The notes beneath the pieces were generated by a model. It saw only the letters and a list, made by a program, of their open reading frames with translations, made no database searches and was not told the DNA's origin. A stretch of 64,000 bases of DNA from Bathynomus jamesi (lineage: Eukaryota; Arthropoda; Malacostraca; Isopoda; Cirolanidae): positions 77,501 to 141,500 of the forward strand of contig JAJOZX010008832.1 of assembly GCA_023014485.1 (NCBI GenBank). Direction: 5' to 3'. Within the stretch, counting starts at the first letter, position 1. Each line of letters starts with the position of its first letter. Below, in pieces: positions 19,081 through 29,829 of the stretch. A program made the position numbers and the translations under genes.

Positions 19081-20566
19081 GAAAGAGATAAAGCCATCTA
19101 CTATTCTCGTATAGTTGATTCAACTCCAGATGCCTCTCATCGTGAGCAAAATGTTCTAATTCTAAGGTTTGTGGTTCAAGATCAAGAAACACACAAATAT
19201 GAAAATCGTGAAAGGTTTATTGAATTTATAAACTTTGATAAGAAAACTGGTGAAGAAATAAGTGATATATTGGTTTCAAGATTAGAATATCCTAAAATTC
19301 CTCTGGATGATTGTAGGGATCAGGGATACGAAAATGGATCCAACATGTCAGGAAAAGTAAAAGGTGTCCAGGCATGCATTAAAAATAAAAATAAACTTTG
19401 GTGGTGCTCATACACTAAATCTTACAGGAGTTCACGCAGCAGTATTATGTCCGGAAAGTGTTACATTCTTTGTATGTATGTGTTTCTCAGTGGTAGCCCA
19501 TCACGGTGGAAAATTTTGAAAGATGAAATTCAATGCCCTCTCCATTGTCAGTCTAACACACGATGGAGTGCGCGTGTAGATGATATTCGTCCAATAGCAA
19601 TGCATCTACCAGGCATTCTTCAAGCATTAGAGTGCATTTTAGAAACTTCAAGTCCAACATCTGAGATTCGTTCAGAAGTAATGTCATTGAAAACATACTT
19701 TAACTCATTTCCTTGCATTGTGTTGGCTACTTTTTGGGTAAAGATGCTTTCAAACATTGTTGAACGAAATAAGATTATACAATCACGTGAAATATCACTT
19801 GATACGGCATCAGCTCTCATCGCAGATGTCTATGAAGAACTAAAGCAAATGAGGAGCAAATGGATGGACATTTTGTCAGAAGATCGTCATGTTGCAAACA
19901 GCATGAGAATTACATCAAACTTCCCAGAGAAGAGGGTGAAGAAGCGGAAAATGTTCATGACGAAGTCTTGGACTTCACAGAAAAATCAAGTTTGTGTCTA
20001 CTGAATCAGATGAGGAATCTGCATTTAGAATAAATGTCTTTTACGCTACTTTAGATTATGTTATGAATAATTTGGACCACCGGTTTAGGGCAACCAAGGA
20101 CATATGTGTCACATTTAAGTCAATATTAAACTACATGTCCCTAGATAACGTTGAACTTGAGGCTGCATCAAAGACCTTAGCCCAAAAGTACTCAACAGAT
20201 CTTTCAAGCAACTTTGCCATCGAAATGTTGCATTTGAAGAAATAGGTCTACATCCCACCAATACATTGAACTACCTCCTCTCATTTTGCTGAATCAAATT
20301 TTCGGCAAAACGCTGCAACCAGTATTCAGTGAAGTTTGTATTGCTCTTCGTCTTTATTGCTCTTTACCAGTCACTGTTGCTGAGGCTGAACGAAGTTTCA
20401 GCAAGTTAGCTCATACAAAAAATTGCAGATCAAAAATGGGCCAAGAGCAACTATAATATATTTTACTTCTGTCGATAGAGACCGCAATTGCCAAGAACAT
20501 TGATTTCAGTTCGATAATTAATGACGTTGCTCAAAAAAAAAAAAAAAAGGCAAGAAAAGCCAATTT
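19081..20566 (+). pseudogene. ZMYM1-like hAT transposase, 3' part
   Basis: This resumes the gene cut at 13803: IYYSRIVDSTPDASHREQ, FIEFINFDKKTGEEISD, LDDCRDQGYENGSNMSGK, then SNTRWSARVDDIRPIAM. A frameshift near 19990 leads to MNNLDHRFRATKDI. The C-terminal hAT dimerisation motif is PVTVAEAERSFSKLAHTKN with CRSKMGQEQL (about 20363-20455), and SIETAIAKNIDFSSIINDV ends near 20530. DUF4371 and hAT C-terminal regions are thus both recognisable. Stops and frameshifts make it inactive. Together with 12317-13803 it accounts for an almost full-length ancestral transposase. Confidence 0.8.
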
Positions 20567-20569
20567 TTA

Positions 20570-20927
20570 AATTGATTTTTGATAATCCAATGGGGTTATA
20601 TATTAATTCGTTAAGTTCATGTTGTCTTTCGCGCTTGAGTGTCTCGTCCCTGGTTTTTTTTAATTTATCGTATGTTGACGTCAATAAATTGGTTTCTACT
20701 AGTAGTAGTAGTTTCAATTTAAAGTCGTTGTACTATGTTATACCTAAAACTACTTGATATTTATCGTTTATTTAGTTTAACAGCATATAATTTGAGTGAA
20801 GAAGCAATGTTTATCTTTAGAGCTAAGAGAAGGGGGGTCTCGAAGTGTGATGAAGTACCAAGGCCCAGAGGTGCCATACTTGGGTCCTGTATATACAAAG
20901 AGAAACACCAGAGACAAAGAACGTCCT
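20570..20927. other. Stretch without a recognised gene
   Basis: AT-rich, with a short (AGT)n run near 20698-20711. GGGGGGTCTCGAAG and AAGGCCCAGAGG (20832-20870) may be the right end of the hAT element. Confidence 0.3.
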
Positions 20928-21375
20928 TCAATCTTTAATTATTACCAACGTTTCGGAATACACATAGTCCATCATCAGAGCTAAAAACGGTGAAATATAA
21001 AAATCAACTAGGTTGCAGCGTAGGATATTAAAATTAATATGGTTAAGATTAAAGACTAAAGAGACGAAGAATGCGTAGGTTCGAATAAATAAATAAATAC
21101 CTGAATTGAAACGGAGTAGATCAGTCGAGAATTCGTCCGAATTCAGATTCGGTTTAAGTTTGTAAATAAATAAAGATTCCATAATTTTACGTCTGAAGTC
21201 GGAACGACTGGTGGCAAGGACGCTAAAGTTAGACTGAAACTGGTTGATCGTTAAGTGCCTGTCTGCCTGATGACATATGTAAGGGTTGGGTGGTTTGCTG
21301 AGTGTTAGATTTGTGCAGACTGATCTGCCAAGATGTTCGAAAATGTGGAATTTTACATGTCTTTTAGTTTTTAAT
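20928..21375 (-). pseudogene. Penelope-like element C-terminal (GIY-YIG side) fragment, copy 3
   Basis: The minus-strand frame 21491-20928 contains HLGRSVCTNLTLSKPPNP, then INQFQSNFSVLATSRSDF and ESLFIYKLKPNLN. This is the C-terminal part of PLE proteins carrying the GIY-YIG endonuclease, with the usual ESL.I.KLKP.LN ending. The frame carries on without a sharp end into the hammerhead-like motif at 20951-20978, in the same orientation. The reverse transcriptase part is absent; a (TA)n tract (21375-21418) truncates it. Confidence 0.65.
20943..20985 (-). ncRNA. Hammerhead-ribozyme-like motif with canonical CTGATGA core
   Basis: The minus strand reads CTGATGA (20978-20972), a 17-nt helix II region (TGGACTATGTGTATTCC) and GAAAC (20954-20950), then GTTGG. 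Core bases match the consensus, while helix II pairs only weakly (GGA/TCC). It lies just past the PLE C-terminal frame, where PLE terminal repeats carry hammerheads. Confidence 0.5.
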
Positions 21376-21418
21376 ATATATATATATATATATACAGTAT
21401 ATATATATATATATATAA

Positions 21419-21797
21419 AACCTAACCTTGGTTTAACCTTGGTTTTGCTTCCTCCCGAATTGTTCATTTTGACGAAGGTCAAACTTGTCACTCCACCTTA
21501 GACCTACAGTTTAACGTGGAATCCGAACCACGCCCCACCAGCAGCCCAGTGTCTTAACCACTAGGCTATTAAGGGTACCCATTTATCTACCAATCAATTT
21601 CTTTATTGTGTGAAAGGATGAACAGCTGGGTTTTGCTGCGCGCCGCCTGCCGTCACCGGGTCTCGATCCCGGGCCGATGGATTCGTAGTCAGCGACGCTA
21701 ACCACTACACCATCGAGGTGCATATATATATATATATATATATAATATATATATATATATATGTGTAGTCAGCGACGCTAACCACTACACCATCGAG

Positions 21798-21837
<40 letters not shown>

Positions 21838-22160
21838 TCACTGGCCCCGAGTTCGATTCCCGGTGACGGCAGTCGGCGGGCAGCAAACCCAGCTGTTCAT
21901 CCTTCCGTACAATAAAAATTGGTTCGTACATAAATGAGTACCCTGGGTAGCTTAGTGGTTAAGATGCTGGGCTGCCGATCGGGAGGTCATGAGAGCGAGT
22001 CCGAGCGAGAACTTTGTAATTTCTGACCACCCGTAATGAGTCGTGTTTTGGATTCTACGTTAAGGTGTAGGTCTAAGGTGCAGCAACAAGCTTGACCTTC
22101 GTCAGAATGAAAAATTCGGGAGGAAGCAAAACCAAGGTTAACCAAAGTTACATATGGTCA
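21419..22160. repeat. tRNA-like SINE copies in inverted orientation
   Basis: The left arm (minus) has a tRNA-like head at 21505-21578, with AGCCTAGTGGTTAAGACACT and a B-box-like GGTTCGGATTCC, and a tail with AACCAAGGTTAAACC. A related plus copy starts at 21938 (GGTAGCTTAGTGGTTAAGAT) and ends near 22150 with the same AAAACCAAGGTTAACC tail. Between them is another tRNA-like unit on the minus strand (21646-21720: TGGTGTAGTGGTTAGCGTC, B box GGATCGAGACC). It is followed by a partial duplicate (21764-21802) and a B-box half (21840-21880), all separated by (TA)n tracts. No unit keeps a full cloverleaf. Confidence 0.6.
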
Positions 22161-22168
22161 TAGTTATA

Positions 22169-23117
22169 TAGTGACAGCCAAAAAGAGTTGAAACACCTTA
22201 AATATTTTTGAAATGAGAGAGGTATTAACAGAAATGACCTATAAATCACCGATGTATTCTGAGCATCAACCTAGAATTTTTTTAAGTTCGGTTGATAAAG
22301 TCAAATGAAACGTGAATGCTATTCCCGAGTAATGAGTGCCGTTGATGTATTAAATTTCATACCACTTTGTAATTTCATACCACTTTAAAACTAATATAGC
22401 AAATAATAATTACACCAAATCTTTTTGAGGAAATTAAATTTTTTTTTAAAGTGTTCCTGAATTCGTTGTCAGTAGGCTACTCAAAATACATCAATGATGT
22501 TACGGGTAATTTCTGCAGTGGTGTAGCTAGAAATTTTTGTTGGTGGGGGTGCAAAGGCCCAAATATTCAAACAAACGGGCGTGACAAAGATACCGTTTAT
22601 CAATAATCTATCTCATCAAGCATAACAATTTACAGGCAATACAAAGAATCTATTAAGTGCGAGGAACGCACCCGCATCAGTATTCAGTAATGCAATACAA
22701 AAGCAGAATACACTACCATTAAATGAAAGAAAATGATTCCCAAGGGAAAACACAAAATGCACTCTGTGTATAACAATGGACCAGAAAATTTGCAACATTT
22801 TATATTATACTGGCCACCATAACAGAATGAAAAAAAATAATGTGGCTACAACAACCCTATATTGAAAACTTGTACAAATTAATTGGAGCTCTTCTTTTAA
22901 GTACAAATACAAGTGAAACAGAAGAGACAAAGGAAGTGTTATTCAAATTTTGGAAAATAAGGAAAATAACGCGCACATCAAATTTTCCGACAAAATCCTT
23001 TCTGATGCTCGATGGGGGGGGGGGCGATCGCTCCCCCCCGGCTCCCCTCTAGCTACGCCATTGAATTTCTGTTAATACGCCTCTCATTGAAATTTTTTAG
23101 TGTTTCAACTCTTTTGT

Positions 23118-23121
<4 letters not shown>
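22169..23121. mobile_element. Tc1/mariner-type MITE interrupted by a hAT element
   Basis: Imperfect 60-bp TIRs both carry AAAAGAGTTGAAACAC and a GTATTAACAGAAAT block (22171-22235 and 23060-23120). TA-rich flanks are consistent with insertion at TA. No transposase. A hAT-type element sits inside (22516-23063). Confidence 0.65.
22516..23063. mobile_element. hAT-type non-autonomous element
   Basis: The ends are CAGTGGTGTAGCTAGAA and the complement of CAATGGCGTAGCTAGA. The 8-bp target duplication AATTTCTG is perfect (22508-22515 and 23064-23071). No coding region is recognised. Confidence 0.9.
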
Positions 23122-23152
<31 letters not shown>

Positions 23153-23157
<5 letters not shown>

Positions 23158-23860
23158 TTTCAACTGCAAAGAACACGCAGTATAAATAACGTAAAGAACG
23201 ACGCTTGTATAGGAGACATTCCGCGCAAGATGAGGAGAACAAACAAATGAAAAAATGAGGTAACCACCCGGGAATCGAACCCGGGATCTTCCGATTGCCG
23301 GTCAGATATGATAACCACTACACCATGGTCCTCACTCGATTTATACTGCGTGTTCTTTGCAGTTGAAAATGTATATTGGTGCGGCATGCGGGAGGTGCCC
23401 CTCGGGGCATTGGTTTCTGCGCGTATGTAGGAGAATTACGACTTCTGATCGAGTGAGGACCATGGTGTAGTGGTTATCATATCTGACCGGCAATCGGAAG
23501 ATCCCGGGTTCGATTCCCGGGTGGTTACCTCATTTTTTCATTTGTTCGTTCTCCCTCCTCATCTTGCGCGGAATGTCTCCTATACAAGCGTCGTTCTTTA
23601 CGTTATTTATACTGCGTGTTCTTTGCAGTTGAAAATGTATATATTGGTGCGGCATGCGGAAGGTGCCCCTCGGGGCATTGGTTTCTGCGCGTATGTAGGA
23701 GAATTACGACTTCTGATCGAGTGAGGACCATGGTGTAGTGGTTATCATATCTGACCGGCAATCGGAAGATCCCGGGTTCGATTCCCGGATGGTTACCTCA
23801 TTTGTTCGTTCTCCCTCCTCATCTTGCGCGGAATGTCTCCTATACAAGCGTCGTTCTTTA
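23153..23860. repeat. tRNA-like repeat array II (one inverted plus two tandem copies)
   Basis: tRNA-like units lie at 23257-23333 (minus), 23455-23531 and 23723-23799 (plus), period 268 bp. They share TCTGACCGGCAATCGGA (anticodon arm) and GGTTCGATTCC (B box) with array I, but have a longer D loop (GTGGTTATCATA), like arthropod tRNA-Val. The architecture (TA tract, inverted unit, tandem units, TA tract) is the same as 4927-5795, yet the spacer sequences differ. Confidence 0.75.
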
Positions 23861-24149
23861 CGATATATATATATATATATATATATATTATGCAAAAATT
23901 TTCCCTTATTTAAAAGGAGTGAAAGTCAGCCACAAGACAAAAGATTTCTACGTAGAAAGTTTCGTGTCAATTTTTTTTTACGGCCATTATTTTCATTGTT
24001 TTGGCCCATAACATTTACGTTCTTAACGAAAAGAGCGGTCAGGTAGGATGTACTTTTAACTTGAAGTAAACGATATGTTTATTGAGGCACTTTTAGATTT
24101 TTGTAATTTATTTTTTTTTTATGATTCTATAAAATCGTTATAAGATTGA

Positions 24150-24420
24150 GTTGGTTAACTTGGGCATGGAGCTTGTAGGTGTTGAAAAGTGAAGTATACA
24201 GGCTGACCAAAGTCTAATGTCGACCGGATCACCAGTGCAACTGAAGTCACATTGGGAGTTCCGCACTGCAGTGACCGCAACGCGATTCGCGTCGCCAGTC
24301 GTTGCAGTGGCGGGACTCCCATTTGTCAATGTAAAATCACACGCGACTCGAGTCGTCACGGCCCAAAGTCGTCAGTCGTGAGTCGCAGACGATCCTGTGT
24401 GCGGCCGGCCTAAGACCACA
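24150..24420. repeat. G/C-rich repeat with scattered GTCGC/CGACT motifs
   Basis: A compositionally distinct patch with repeated CGACTC, GTCGC and CGCGA motifs, ending GTGCGGCCGGCCTAAG. This style is seen at ends of some hAT-type MITEs. TIRs and duplications were not established. Confidence 0.3.
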
Positions 24421-24556
24421 TACGAGTGTATAATATCTATGATTAAATATATCAGTATGTGAGGTTATTTGGGTTCATTCATATGTTAAGTATTTGACAC
24501 GATCTCTTCGATAAGCCATTATTTTCACAAACTTGAGAGTTTTTTCATATACTTTA

Positions 24557-24833
24557 GGGTAGCTATCATTGAATTTACAGTCCAAGCTGGCGTATTTACA
24601 GCTCAACATGTGTTTATTGTGAAGGATTATTTCCATACAAGAATGTTGTGCAATGCAACGTGGTTTTTAAGTGTAGCTTGAAAAAGGGAATTCTCTAGCA
24701 AATCTTCAATAAAGAGACTAATGAAGAAATTCGAAGACATTTGAGAAAAGAGAGACAATTTGAAAAGTCGTGTTGATTGAATTAAAACTGTAGAATACGC
24801 CATCTTGTACTGTAAATTCGATGATAACCTAGC
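24557..24833. mobile_element. Small MITE with ~45-bp TIRs
   Basis: GGTAGCTATCATTGAATTTA at the left is mirrored by the complement of GGTTATCATCGAATTTACAG at the right. Both continue through GGCGTATT. No gene; the superfamily is not clear. Confidence 0.55.
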
Positions 24834-25054
24834 CTGAACTAAATGAAAGGAACTCCGAAGTCCGGGAAAATAACGATGTGTCGTAGAAATTTATACAGTA
24901 TGTCAGAAAGTATTTAAATGTAAACGTATGAATTAAACAAATAGAATCTCCTCTTCTAGATACACTGTGGATATAAATGCAGTTAATATATCAAAACGTT
25001 ATTCAGGCCTACAAACAAAAATAAAGTAAATCCTTTGGTTCAGTATGTCCCATG

Positions 25055-25334
25055 CATAGCGGCGGAACGAAGGGGGGGGGTACCTACGGCCCCCTCTTAA
25101 ATTGACAAATGGGGTCATGGCCTCCCCTCCCCCCCCTCGCCAGCAAAAATATTTTGGCATTTTAAAATTTGAAAACACGCTTTTCAAAGTAAAAGTAAGT
25201 AACATTACTTTGTGTTTGGCCTATATAACATATTCGTAAATTGTAATTCGTAATTGTAGCACTTTAATATATTCACGCAATCTAGTGAATCCTACTTGGC
25301 TCTCCCCTTGCGCGGTGACGTTTCGCCGCCACTG
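25055..25334. mobile_element. hAT-type MITE, 280 bp
   Basis: The left end CATAGCGGCGGAACG and the right end (minus strand) CAGTGGCGGCGAAACG are flanked by a perfect 8-bp duplication GTCCCATG (25047-25054 and 25335-25342). No gene. Confidence 0.9.
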
Positions 25335-25844
25335 GTCCCATGTACAGGTTACTCGCTGAATCTCGGTCGGTACAGCTAGTGTAATTGCCGTTTTGGAGAT
25401 GAAGTTTTTTTGCAGGTGCCGCAAATTTATACATTCGCAGCAGGATCTTCAAAAGGAGGACACACAATGAAAGGAAGTTTTTAACGCTAATGAGTAATAA
25501 TAATGAAAAGATCCTTATACACTAAAGTCTTCTTCAAGCATGGCTTTACTATACTGAAGCTTTCTCAAGAATTACAGAAATTTCATATGCGATGTGGACA
25601 TCTAGTGATAAATGAAGATGAACTTACGGATGCGACATTATCTGCTAAAAGTCTTGCTGTCCAGCTAAAAATACAGATATTCTTCCGGATAACATTGGCT
25701 GGTAGGTCGGCTACGCGTAGTAACATAAAAACTGGCACTGCACTATTTGGTTTCATATATAGCATATGGAAATATTATTATAAGCAACAGATAGTTTATT
25801 CATAGCAGTTTGTATAGTTCCATCACAGCTGGGATGCATACAGT

Positions 25845-26473
25845 TGTGATGGGGACCGATGACCAATTTTGGCCGTTGGCCGATGACTAAAATTTAGCCG
25901 CTGCCGATGACTAGCCGATGAATAAAAATTAAAAAAAATTAATGCATTTTAAAAAGGAATCTAAAAATTAAACATTAAATAAAATTAATGCAATTTAGAA
26001 AAGGAAATAAAAAATAACTTTGAAATCCAATTGTATTATACAAATAAACAAAATTAAAGACCTTTTAAAGTATAAAAAATAAAAAAGTAAAACTTTTTAA
26101 AGATAAATAAATCAATACCCAGTAGACATGAACAACTTGGCCCCGAGTGCTGCAAAATGTGTTTTGTTCTTTAAGCGCGGCAGAAGCTCCAATAAAACGC
26201 CGGTTATGGAGCATAGACTACTTAGTTAATTGTTGAGTAATGTAAAATATATGTAAAAATATGGTACACTTGATAAGTTATGGTACACTGTACACTGTAC
26301 ACATATGGTACTATGGGAGTTTGGGTCGCAGTTAACTAAAGCTCACTTATAAAATTAGAAATGGAGACGCAAATGCACGCAATGCATAATCATCGGCAAA
26401 ATTTTGTCGATGCCGATGACCAAAATTGGCTGATTTTCATCAGCGCCGATGCCGATGAATCGTCCCATCACTA
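25845..26473. mobile_element. hAT-type MITE, 629 bp, in LINE A
   Basis: Ends TGTGATGGGG...CCATCACTA; the perfect 8-bp duplication CATACAGT is at 25837-25844 and 26474-26481. The interior is rich in GCCGATGA repeats near both ends. No gene. Confidence 0.9.
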
Positions 26474-27137
26474 CATACAGTGCAGTACAGTAAGTTCTAA
26501 AAAAGAGAAGTTTTGATTGATTCTGAACACATACCAAATTTCTTTACTAGCATGTTACCCTGTACATACAGTTTTTTACGTTGCCTCTCAGTATCAAGCT
26601 CATCTCATAGCTTGTGAGTAATTACATGACCTAGGTATTTACATGTCTTTGACAGGTATTGCCTGACTATTCATTTCAAAAGACCCACATGATACATGTT
26701 TCAGTAGATTACACCTAAAAATCAGAACACAACTCTTTGCCTCATTATAGAGAATGTCATTTTCTATACCATATTGTTCACATATCTCCAATAATACTCT
26801 CAGCTGATGAGGAGAAGGTGACAGAAGACAAAGGTCATCAGCATACATTCAATAATTAAGTTTTTCCTTTCCAATGACATAACCGGTGTATTGATAGTGC
26901 TTTTCCATCTTACAAACATGGTCTGCTCTGTATACCGTACCAGAATGCAAGTATCCTTAGTATTTAGGTACCCTTTGACATAAGAGTTTCTTGAAAAGTT
27001 TGCAATAGTTAACGCTATCAAATGCTTTTGATGCATCCAAAGAACGGGAATATACATTGCTACTTGACCTCTTGTACTTTAGGACTGCTTCCTTTGGCAT
27101 ATAGATACGCATGTCAGTACTATGTTTCCCTCTAAAG

Positions 27138-27339
27138 TAGGATGACCATATTTCCTTGAGACAAAAACGGGACATCGGGATGGCAAAAAAGGGACGGGGG
27201 TTATGTAATATTCTGTATTCATGAAAAAGTAAGTACATAAACATCTTGAGCTTACAATTATTCTTCAGTGACAGAACCCATACAAAAACCCATACAAAAC
27301 GGTACTGTCCCGTTCAAAACGGTACGTATGGTCAGCCTA
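27138..27339. mobile_element. hAT-type MITE, 202 bp, in LINE A
   Basis: The ends TAGGATGACCATA and the complement of TAGGCTGACCATAC are flanked by a perfect duplication CTCTAAAG (27130-27137 and 27340-27347). The interior has an ACGGGAC...GTCCCGT inverted motif. Confidence 0.9.
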
Positions 27340-27829
27340 CTCTAAAGTCAAACTGATTGTCAAAAGTTTGCAAGTAAGTATTTATCCTATACTTAGAAAG
27401 TATACTGGAAAATGCTATTGGCCTATAATTATTTTTTTCACAGGTACTAGCACCGTTATTTTTAACAACTGACAATCATACAACTAACAAAATGGACTGT
27501 GGCAAGTACTCGTGTATCATACAGCTTGTGAAACACCTTACAAGCATAGGTATTATGCGAGGGCTACAACATTTTAAATGTTCTGCTTGTATGCCATTCG
27601 GCCCACAATTCTTATTATCTAGTTTATGAATAGCCTCCCAGATTTCTGGGTCGTTAATTAGTAGCTCTTCAGAGCATTTCACATTTAGACATATATTTGG
27701 TCTATCTCCCCTGAGACAATTAATTTGGGTTTCATAATGATTTTTCCACAGTTCTGCAGTGTTTTTCGCACTATGAAACAACCTCTATTACATTTGGCAA
27801 GGTAAGACTACTACTGTTAATTTTATTGA

Positions 27830-28275
27830 CCTCTTTCCAGAAATATATATATATATAAATTCTGATTAGCATTAAGTATATATGGTATACATTTTTCATC
27901 CATTTTCTTATGGTCTCGAGCGTAACATTGTTTTCGAACACGTTTTCCGTTTTTAAATTGCAGACAAATAATCAATTTTGTTATAAAATAGCAGTACGCA
28001 GTATAATTATGTGTATACGCCGCCATACGGTAGTAAAAGTATATATACACTTCACATGTATGTATAATAAACATGCGTTTGGGTTTTAAAATTATATTAG
28101 CAAGGTGTGAAAAGCATATTCACAACCATAGGGTACCATATAAAATAAATAAAAAGATATCGAGTTAATTTTTTACTGCAATATATTAACAATTTATCAT
28201 ATTATTGACATCTAGGGGCCGGGGGAGCCCGCGAAGAAAGCTTGCTCCATGGCCCGGGAGAACCACGCTCCGTCA
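27830..28275. other. Unassigned insertion in LINE A
   Basis: The LINE reading frame is absent here. A G/C-rich edge (GGGGCCGGGGGAGCC at 28214 and ACGCTCCGTCACTG ending near 28277) looks like one end of a hAT-type element. The other end was not found. Confidence 0.3.
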
Positions 28276-29829
28276 CTGACTGGAAGTATTGCTATGACCT
28301 AATTTTCTGGCTAGGGATTCTCTTCAAAGATTTCTTCATTTTTCTTATAAATCTAAGAGCATCCTTGAATCTAGCAACAGTTCTATTTTTCAGGTGAAAG
28401 AGTTCCCCCTGCCTAGGATTCCCCATAGCAACCCATTCCACAAATACATTTTTAACTTCACTGTACAAATCAGTACATTACTTTGACTACCCTGGATTGA
28501 CATTTACATTTCCCCATTTTTTTCATTCTTAAGGCTACTTTCATTCGCAGCCTTAATGGCATATATAAGCTCACAGTAATACTTATTTAAGAGATCTATA
28601 CATTTCACATCATCACAGAAGGGATTCCTACAAGCCAAAGCTTCTGCAGGAATCCTCACAAGCCTTAGCAGTGCATCAGTCTGTATTGTATACCTAGTAC
28701 TCTACCTAATCAGAGTGGCTAAGATTTGACCAATTAACCTTATAGTAATCAGCATTATCACAGTCATTATCTAAGCCTGGTGTTACTATACAATGAAGCC
28801 CTACTACAAATGGAATGTGATCAAATTCAAATACATCATAAAATATTGACATGCTACTGATTATACTATAACCATCATGGCTATACAGTGAGTGAGTCCC
28901 CAAACATCACTAACATATGTAAATGAGTCATTAGGGGGTAGCAAATTACTGGTCTGGCAAATTTGTAGTTACACACCTCACAGTAATTCATACAAAGGTT
29001 AGCAAAATCGAACCAGGTTTACTGATATTGCTGTTAAAATCACCAACCACTGTAACACATGAAGAGTTCAGTTCCTCTAGCAGTATATTTAGTTTACAGA
29101 GTCTATCTAAAAATACTTCCTCATTTTCAGCACACTCATAAGGCGCATAAACATTGAATATATACAGTATTTTGTTATCAGTAATTAGTTTTATGCCAAC
29201 AACCACTCATATTCATAACTAATGGACTCTATAAACTTATCCAACTGAGTGCCACATTATAACTACAACTTCCTTCCTATGCTGTCTGCCAACAGTGATA
29301 ACTTCACTATCATCATTGGGTGAGTTTGCTATTCCCTTGTAGTTTGACTTAATATTGTGTAAATTTTTGCACTATTGTTTAGAGAGCCAAGTTTCCTGAA
29401 AGCAAGAAATGTCATGTGCAGATAAAAGTTTATTGATCTCACTATCAGCATTTTATATAGCTACTAACTTACTGTATATATTGAGCTACTAACATTACTG
29501 TATATATTGAGCTACTAACAGTCAGTCTAGGAAAGTGGGTTATTTTTCTTACACATTATCATTGTTCACACTCGGTGTCTCCCTTGAATTGTGTAGTGGA
29601 GTGGAGTCTGCTTCCCAGCATTTTTATGGACTGTTTTTTTCCTGAAATTCATGTTATACCAACTCTAGTAGCTTCTTCGGGCCAGATTTCTGGCCCCATA
29701 AATACAGAAGAGTCTTCACATTATGTCTTAATATTAAAAGATCTGTAGGTATCTGGTCGTTTACTGGTTAGTTTGAGCAGGTAGTCCCAATTCTTGTCAT
29801 CTTCGCAGATATTCTTCTGGTTCTGAGGC

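Larger units (their letters stand above)
25720..29600 (-). mobile_element. LINE (non-LTR retrotransposon), degenerate copy A
   Basis: Minus-strand fragments in the expected order. An endonuclease part lies about 29340-28990 (LYIFNVYAPYECAENEEVF, CVTVVGDFNSN). A middle region is near 28500-28300 (VFVEWVAMGNPRQGELF, RTVARFKDAL). An RT-upstream segment (AELWKNHYETQINCLRGD, GPNGIQAEHLKCC) is at 27781-27500. Reverse transcriptase includes SRSLDASKAFDSVN (about 27040) and YADDLCLLSPSPHQLR with LENDI-like IENDILYNEAKS (26848-26720). Gene order EN-RT and the protein style match jockey/CR1-type LINEs of marine invertebrates. It is broken by many stops and by MITEs at 25845-26473 and 27138-27339. The 3' side resembles copy B (30190-30270). 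Confidence 0.75.

Noticed and set aside
24138..24359. 73-codon frame in the G/C-rich patch
   Set aside because: The composition is driven by repeated GTCGC/CGACT motifs; probably part of a transposon end.
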